Below, one piece after another: positions 57,821-64,000 of a stretch of 64,000 nucleotides of DNA. Position 1 is the stretch's first letter; every line of letters begins with the position of its first letter. Position numbers and translations under genes: made by a program. Source of the DNA: Isoetes taiwanensis (taxonomy: Eukaryota > Streptophyta > Lycopodiopsida > Isoetales > Isoetaceae); the NCBI GenBank assembly GCA_021234155.1, contig JAJEKV010000020.1, forward strand, positions 5,132,563 to 5,196,562, in the 5' to 3' direction. The notes beneath the pieces are model-generated. The model was given only the letters and a program-made list of their open reading frames with translations, was not told where the DNA came from and searched no databases.

Positions 57821-59432
57821 TCTACAGTTTTTGAAAAGTAAAGAAGTATTTCGAAATAGAATTTTGCTTGTTTGTGAGACAAAAACGAAAATAGTTGAAG
57901 GTAAGCTTACTTGTGCAACTCCTTCAACATTTCTTCGAGGATGAATTCTTTATCCACGACCTTCTTCAAGAGCCTTTCTAGCAAATCCATGTCTGTAAAG
58001 CCCTGCATTTTCCTCCAGACTATAATGGCCATTTCCTTCTTGGGCACGTCGAAGCCTTTCTTTTTCTCAGAGATTTTGCCTTTGCTTTTCAGTTCATCAC
58101 GCTAGAACATATTAAAAATCTCGTTTTGCAGGTCCTAGATCTGCAAACATATCAAAATTCCCGTCAGCTATCTAGTTGCCAAAACAAGTCAAGGAAATAG
58201 TACACGAGAATGTATTCGAGAATACAATTAAATCATCCACGACCATCCCTAAAGGCTAGCTGAAACCAATTGTCATGACCAACGAGTGATGCCCTTTTGT
58301 TCGCCTCATCATATTTGAGGCAACACTCAATGGCACAAGCTTCCTTCAACTCCAAGAAATGTGCAGGCTTTTTCAGATCCTCTCCATATTTCTCCTTGAA
58401 AATGATGTACTCTCTGTGCATAAATCTGATTTTATCCATGAAGCTCATTTTTAACTTGTATTCGTTGTCAACATTGTGGGTGTGGCAACGATCTTAGCTT
58501 CCTCATCATTCAGGCCACAATAGACTGCACATAGAACAGAGAAATATATAGAATTCTTTTTTTCTTTGAACAATTGCCTCCTTGCCTTGAAACTGTGGTT
58601 CCCACCCAAAACGTAATGCGTGTATGTGTCCGCATTTCTCTACCATATTCGACGGGGTTTGAGCATTGCTCCCTATCAACGAGAACCACAATTGGAGCAA
58701 CATGAGCGTTGGGATTGCTCTGAATTCGATCCTTCAGGTTCCTCAAATGATCTGCGTAAATCTTTCGAACCTGTAGTGGACGCTCTCCAGCTTCATTTTT
58801 TGGAGGATGCTTCATAGATGTGACAGGCAAGTAAATGACACCCTACGCGAACTTGTGCAGGTTAATTTCCTCCATCTTCTCTGACGTCTTGTCCACTTTT
58901 TTTCTTTGATGGCAACCCCAGGTGCCTTGTCCTTGCCTTTTCTTTTCTTGGGAACTTTCTCAGGAGCCTCTTCAATAGAAAGCTGTACAGCCTTTCTTTT
59001 TTTCCGGTTCTTTAGCAGCAATTGTCAATCTTTGTTTTTTTGAAGATGGTGCTTATTGCTCTTCCGACTCTTCTGAGCTTTTTTCATCAAATTCTACTGC
59101 AGAATGACCACTCCAGATCCTTTGTTCTTCCTCTTCTTCCTTCTCCGAGTCACTTTGACCCAACTTATAATGGCATTGAGCTTTCTCTTGTTGATGTAGT
59201 GCGCGACATACTTGTAAAGGGCTTCACGTTGCACTCTGACAAGTTTAAAATGTAACTCATCAACTTGTATGAAACCCTGAAAGGTCTTAAAGGATAGTCT
59301 TCCTCGTTGTCCAGACTGCCCTGCAATATCTCACTAATGTCTTGATTCGTACCCACACACACGAATTCACGATCATCATATCTTCTTTGGCCCGGATTCC
59401 GACAAACATGAAGAAATGTAAGGGTGCTGTAT

Positions 59433-62400
59433 TTTTTTATTTTATTTTTTTTGAAGTTAAGATTGTTTTTTCCATTAATTAATAAAAACCATACATAGTG
59501 TCACTAATGGGTGTAGAAACATCCCCATTAGTTATGACTTAAAGGCAGAGTTGTCCAGTAGATACAAAATATGACATAATGTTTAAAAGTAGCATCATAA
59601 GAGCAACCAAAATCTTCAGATAGACTTTCATGTGGAAGTGAATGCAATAAAACTTTGTCGAAGTTGTTGGAGCTAGATTGCTGGCATAAATGATCTTCAG
59701 ATCAACCAAGTATCCAATGCCTGCAAAGACAAAATTGAAATCCAAGCACACGTGTAAAGTGTTAGACAAGAGCAAGTTTAAATCTGAGCAACAGTTGTTA
59801 TGGCAAGAGGATGTAAGTGCAGATCAAGAGTAAGTAGTGAGGGTGAATGTAGGCTGAGATGGAGATTATGAGGATCCCATGATGGACAAAGATATGATTA
59901 TAAACCCAGTAGAAACCTGAGTCAGTACCAAACTTATAGCTGTTATGCTCAGAACCATTGTCCATGAGCAGCTTGTGAATATCTTCTGTAGCCATCAGCA
60001 AGAGCAAAGTGCCATAGAGATCAGACAGCATTTTGTGGGAGTAGTATAATTCTCTGTATCTGCTAAGCTGTCGTTCCGTGAGAGAGAAGTGATACATAAA
60101 TAGGAATCTGAACAGACAGTACATTTGCACCACTTCCCTGCAATAGATTTTTGCCCAAGTGTTCTCATTACTGGTGCTTCTGACTTTATACAGCAGGATG
60201 TCATCTGAGCTTGCTTGTGGCCCTGGTGGTGTCAAACTTGTGCCAGCTGTGCTATTGCAGTAAAGAGCACCCTCTTGATATGTCAACATTGTGTCAAATT
60301 TGTTGTTGCCCTCCCCCTTCAGGAATTCCAGGTACTCTATCAAGAAAATCAGAGAAGGGAGTATTAGAATTAATGACATTGAGACAGGAAATATATAAAT
60401 TAAAAACCCCTGTAAATTTACCAACAGAATCTCATTTCTTGTCATAATTGTCTCCCAATTTACTCCTGTGAGCAGTCACATAACCTTCTAAATCTAACTG
60501 AAAGTTCATCTTGATCCAAAAAATAGAGACATTTTTCTTACCATGAACAATCCTGTTTCTAGCTTTCCAAATGTTCCATAAAGCAGTAAAAATTATAGTG
60601 TTCAGAAAGGCATCATTATTCTGTAATAACTGGAGCAAGTTATCCTGAGGCTGGCCAGGCTGTTAAATTTATTGTAGAACCACGACCAGAAGCTTGCAAT
60701 CTTGGGGCAATAGAAAATATGTTGCATGGATTCGTCCTGAGAGCAATTAAGGTGGCAGGCAGGAAGAATAGTAGAAATCCTTCGAGAAAGAGAAGCAAGA
60801 TTGGGAAGACTTTTATGTGCAATGAGCCAAATGAAGAAATTAGCTTTAGGAGGACAGTAAGAGTTCCAGATGTTCTTATAAATATTATTGCACTCCCTTT
60901 CAGATATAGACCATTGGATTTGAGCTTTAGCTGAGGAAATCTTTTGATTTAGAAAGGCATACACTCCACTTACCTTATATCTGGCATGGCCATTTACCTT
61001 TAAAGGAAATTCCTCTTGATTGGCTAACAGATTTGCACATTGAGCCAAGATATTTTTGAAATGAGAAAAAACCAGCTTGTCACTGGAAGTACCATGAATA
61101 AGCCTCCTCAGATTAGTCCAGGAAATGAGATGGTCATTAATAAATAAATGCTTAACCTGAGTGAAGCCAAATTGAAGCCATTTCCTATAGATTTTCGGGT
61201 GTCTGAGAGCAGGGATATGACCATTATTGTCTTGAAACTGGGGAGACCAGAATAAGGAAGAATTTGTATGTAAATATTGAATTTGAGGGATGTCAAAGCA
61301 ATCCTGAACAATATTCCAAGATTTAATCATGTTCTGCATCAAAGGGCTGGTATTTCTGCCTGGGTGTAAATAGTTGAGAGCTGACTCAGGCAGGCAGTTC
61401 TTCACACTTGGGTGACCTTCAGCAAAGGAGCATTCAAGCCAATATCTTATGAAAATTGAAGCTAAGGAGTTATTGCCAGTCAAGGTTCTCCAAACAAATT
61501 TCCCTGCCAGGGCACAGGCTTATAAATATAAGTTCTTGCAGCCTAGACCACCATTAAGCTTTGATCTTATGACAGTATCCCAATTGACACAATGGTTACC
61601 ATTCCAGATAAATTTCCTGATAGTTTTCTCAAGTTCATTATAAATGGATTTGGGAGCTATTAAGGCAGAAGAAAAGTAAATATGGGAAGCTGCAAGAACA
61701 GAGTTTGCAATTATGATTTGACCTGCAGTTGACAAGGAATTTCTGAAGGAATTTAGCTTCTTCCTAATTCTTTGTAAGATTGGATCCCACAACCCTTTAA
61801 TATTAGGATTGAGAGATAAGGGCATGCCCAGGAACTTAGTTGCTTGCATAGTATTGAGGACCTCGATACCACAGATTTGGCTATGCTTAGTATCACCAAC
61901 AATCACACTTTTTTCAATGTTGAGATAAATACCTGAGGCTGCAGAGAATAAATCCACAATGCCTAAGAATTTGGCGATGTTGTCAGGGTTAGAGTCTAAA
62001 AAAGCAAAGGTGTCATCTGCATATTGGGAGATAATAAGACTACCTTTGTTATCAGGAAGATCTAATCCTGTAATGTTTCCACAAGCCTGATGGTAATCAA
62101 CAGCCTTTGTGAGAAATTCAGCAGCCACCAGAAAAAGATAAGGGGCTAAAGGGCAGCCCTGCCTAACCCCTCGAGATAGATTGAAAAAATTTGAGGGGGA
62201 ACCATTAACTAGGACAGCTGACTTTGCCTTCAAGTTTAAACCCATAATTAAGGAAATAAGTTTGGGATTAAAACCAATTTTATGCATTGCAAGTTCCAGA
62301 AAATCCCAGTTCACAGAGCCAAAGGCTCTTTTGAAATCAAGTTTCAAAAGAATACAATTTTGATCAGACACTCTATTCCAGTGTAAACCCTCCATGGCCA

Positions 62401-64000
62401 CTATGTAGTTATCCAAAATAAATCTGTTTGGGAGAAAAGCAGATTGCTTGAAATTTATATTCTCCTGAAGGAAAGGTTTAATCCTATTGGCTATGATCTT
62501 GGCACAAAGTTTATATGTGGAGTTGGTCAGAGAAATTGGCCTCCAATCCGAGAAAGTAGTTGGCAAGTCAATCTTGGGAACTAAGGTTATGAAACCAACA
62601 GAAATAGAGGGGTGTAAATGGTTTGCATTCCAAAAACCATGGACCAATTTTACAATGTCATCCTTTAGAACATCCCAGAAGTTTAAATAAAATTCTGGCG
62701 GCAACCCATCTGGACCAAGGGATTTTCCCTTAGTAAAGCTCATGAAGACCTTAAGAATTTCCTGCTCAGAAGGAATGGCAGCAATAGAATCATTCATGAA
62801 ATTGCTCGGGGTAGGGTAGATTTGATTGATCAAGGAAATGAACTCATCTTTTTTAGGGGAAGAGCTATTGACAGTGGAATCCCTACCATTAAACATAGTG
62901 GCATATTTCCCATAAAAGAATTGCTTAATATCATTGGGTGAGTCAATATTTGAGCCATTGTCATCTTGGATCTGGAGAATAGAGTTGTTTAGTAGCCTAT
63001 GTTTAGAAGTTCTATAGAAAAATCTGGAACTTCCAATATCCATTTCTTTGTTGAACTTCATCTTGCATTTAATAGCATAACTTCTGGCCTCTATTTTCTC
63101 AATGGATTTTATCTTCTTTTCTAATACTTCCTCCCCAATTTGGAGATTTAGATCATGAGAATGTTGTTGCAGTTGACTCCTAATAAGCCTCATTTGTTCC
63201 AAGTAATTTTCCTTAAGCATGTTTTTCTCTTTGTGGATTCTGTGAGACCAGTTTTTGATCCAGGATTTGGCTTGCTTAATCTTGGAATAAAAAGATTTCA
63301 TGGAGAGATTTTCATTAGACCCAGTAGTTGAGGCTTGACTTGCCTGCGGAGAGAGATAAAAGTTTCTAAAATCCCTGCAGAAATGTTCATTACCAAGCAG
63401 AGAACAATTTAACTTAAAAGGAATGTTGCCATCCCTAGGAAGTTGCAGAAGGTGCTTGGTATGCAAGAATTGTGGTTGATGATCAGAGATCGAGATTGAT
63501 TCATCACTTACCACAAAGCAGTTATCCCAAAAGGAGCTGGAAGAACTTGAGACATAGAACCTATCTAAAGCACAGTAAACTCTATTTGAGTTTTTTTGCT
63601 TGTTTGACCAGGTATAACTTGCAGTGGAGGAGGGGACATGAATCAAATTAAGATCAGAGATCATTGAGTCCCAAGTAATTCTCTCATTTCTGGACATGTT
63701 AATTCTATTCCCTAGTTTCATGTCCCAGTTTGGGGTATTAATGAAATCTCCAGAGATAATCCAGTCAATTCGAGGTTGGGAGGACATCCAAGATAATATT
63801 TCAGGCCAAAGTTTCTCTCTTTCCTTTGGGCAAGTGGGAGCATAAATGTTAATAACTCCAAAGTTAGAGTTATTCATGGAGATGACAGCTGCCTGCCAGC
63901 ATTTACTAATGCTGTTGTGGAAGGAAACTTGAGTCAAAGTTTTCCAAATCATAATTAGTCCTCCACATGTACCAGAGGACTCAATTCAAATAGAGGATGC
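59433..64000 (-). mobile_element. L1-type LINE, nearly complete ORF2, runs off the window
   Basis: A non-LTR retrotransposon whose A-rich 3' end (AAAAAAAATAAAATAAAAAAA-like on the minus strand, plus-strand T run 59433-59454) abuts copy 2 of the ParB locus, within its N-terminal exon. The body carries the endonuclease and reverse transcriptase of ORF2. 59433-60430 is 3' region without a recognised domain, although a 215-codon open frame lies there (60445-59798). ORF1 and the 5' UTR are outside the window, so the target duplication cannot be checked. Confidence 0.85.
60432..63988 (-). pseudogene. LINE ORF2: endonuclease and reverse transcriptase, with stops
   Basis: Copies LINE RNA by target-primed reverse transcription. 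From 63952 leftward the frame has an apurinic-type endonuclease (YAPTCPKEREKLW, WIISGDF at residues 64-70, SDHQP near 156-160) and a reverse transcriptase (SLGPDGLPPEFY, WRPISLTNSTYK, LDFKRAFGSVNWD, RGVRQGCPLAPYLF, QYADDTFAF). The frame is closed by TAA at 61520-61522 within GGLGCKNLYL*ACALAGKF, then continues in the same frame to 60602 with the zf-RVT-like tail (ANFFIWLIAHKSLPN, CSQDESMQHIFYCP). A frameshift near 60,620 separates the final WNIWKARNRIVHGKK segment. A second in-frame TGA lies upstream at 63986-63988. Otherwise well preserved, so probably a young insertion. Confidence 0.9.

Larger units (their letters stand above)
55035..59432 (-). pseudogene. Inverted copy 2 of the ParB/methyltransferase locus
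   Basis: Minus-strand homologue of 19,983-23,735, near 95% identical by eye in the ParB exons. It has the N-terminal exon (59362-59165), the linker and ParB domain (59021-58510), the following helices (58502-58233), the lysine-rich exon (58108-57911), a LINE fragment and the Helitron fragment. The methyltransferase exons are absent: the copy stops at 55,035 inside a palindrome. Stops and frameshifts differ partly from copy 1, for example TAG for Gln at the start of the ParB domain region (58,851) and a frame break near 58,670. The right end at 59,432 is where the large LINE's poly(A)-like tail begins, so more of this copy may exist beyond the window. Confidence 0.85.

Noticed and set aside
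59798-60445. 215-codon minus-strand frame in the 3' region of the large LINE
   Set aside because: Overlaps the end of ORF2 in another frame and shows no RNase H or other retroelement motif; probably 3' UTR.

Overview
The window looks like nuclear DNA of a land plant. The evidence is a 20-exon plant-type aconitase gene with GT-AG introns, an intronless P-type pentatricopeptide (PPR) gene with a large decayed repeat tail, several plant-type non-LTR retrotransposons, a Helitron end, and telomere-like AAACCCT motifs. The mix, especially the ParB-like/DNA-methyltransferase gene remnants, suggests a seed-free plant (fern, lycophyte or bryophyte), but the lineage is an inference.

Layout. 0-13.7 kb is satellite-like DNA. 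A 19-bp minisatellite (three blocks, one inverted, plus a small outlier) is embedded in 0.77-0.82 kb satellite modules that switch orientation twice. These are followed by ~315-bp and ~800-bp tandem units. 13.7-19.5 kb is mostly unassigned, with short tandem repeats. 19.5-25.1 kb holds a decayed multi-exon gene combining a conserved N-terminal region, a ParB-like domain and a beta-type amino DNA methyltransferase. A Helitron fragment with helicase C-terminus lies between the ParB and methyltransferase exons. 25.1-38.4 kb is intergenic, with a foldback element, an internally deleted LINE and three copies of a dispersed repeat. 38.48-44.79 kb is aconitase, which looks intact. 44.8-49.6 kb holds a LINE fragment and simple or satellite repeats. 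49.6-51.6 kb is the PPR gene, followed to 52.9 kb by a broken PPR array. Part of that array is duplicated at 54.1-55.03 kb. 55.03-59.43 kb is a second, inverted copy of the ParB part of the 19.5-25 kb gene with its Helitron fragment and a LINE fragment. 59.43 kb to the end is a large L1-type LINE on the minus strand, with in-frame stops.

How it fits together. Only aconitase and the PPR gene look functional. Aconitase carries all three iron-sulfur cysteines and a transit-peptide-like first exon. The most unusual content is the duplicated ParB/methyltransferase gene and a dispersed palindrome (core TGTATTCCGGAATACA). I see that palindrome only in the flank and introns of this gene and its inverted copy, and the inverted copy breaks off at half of one palindrome. 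Whether the palindrome is a binding site, a methylation target or a transposition relic cannot be decided from sequence alone.
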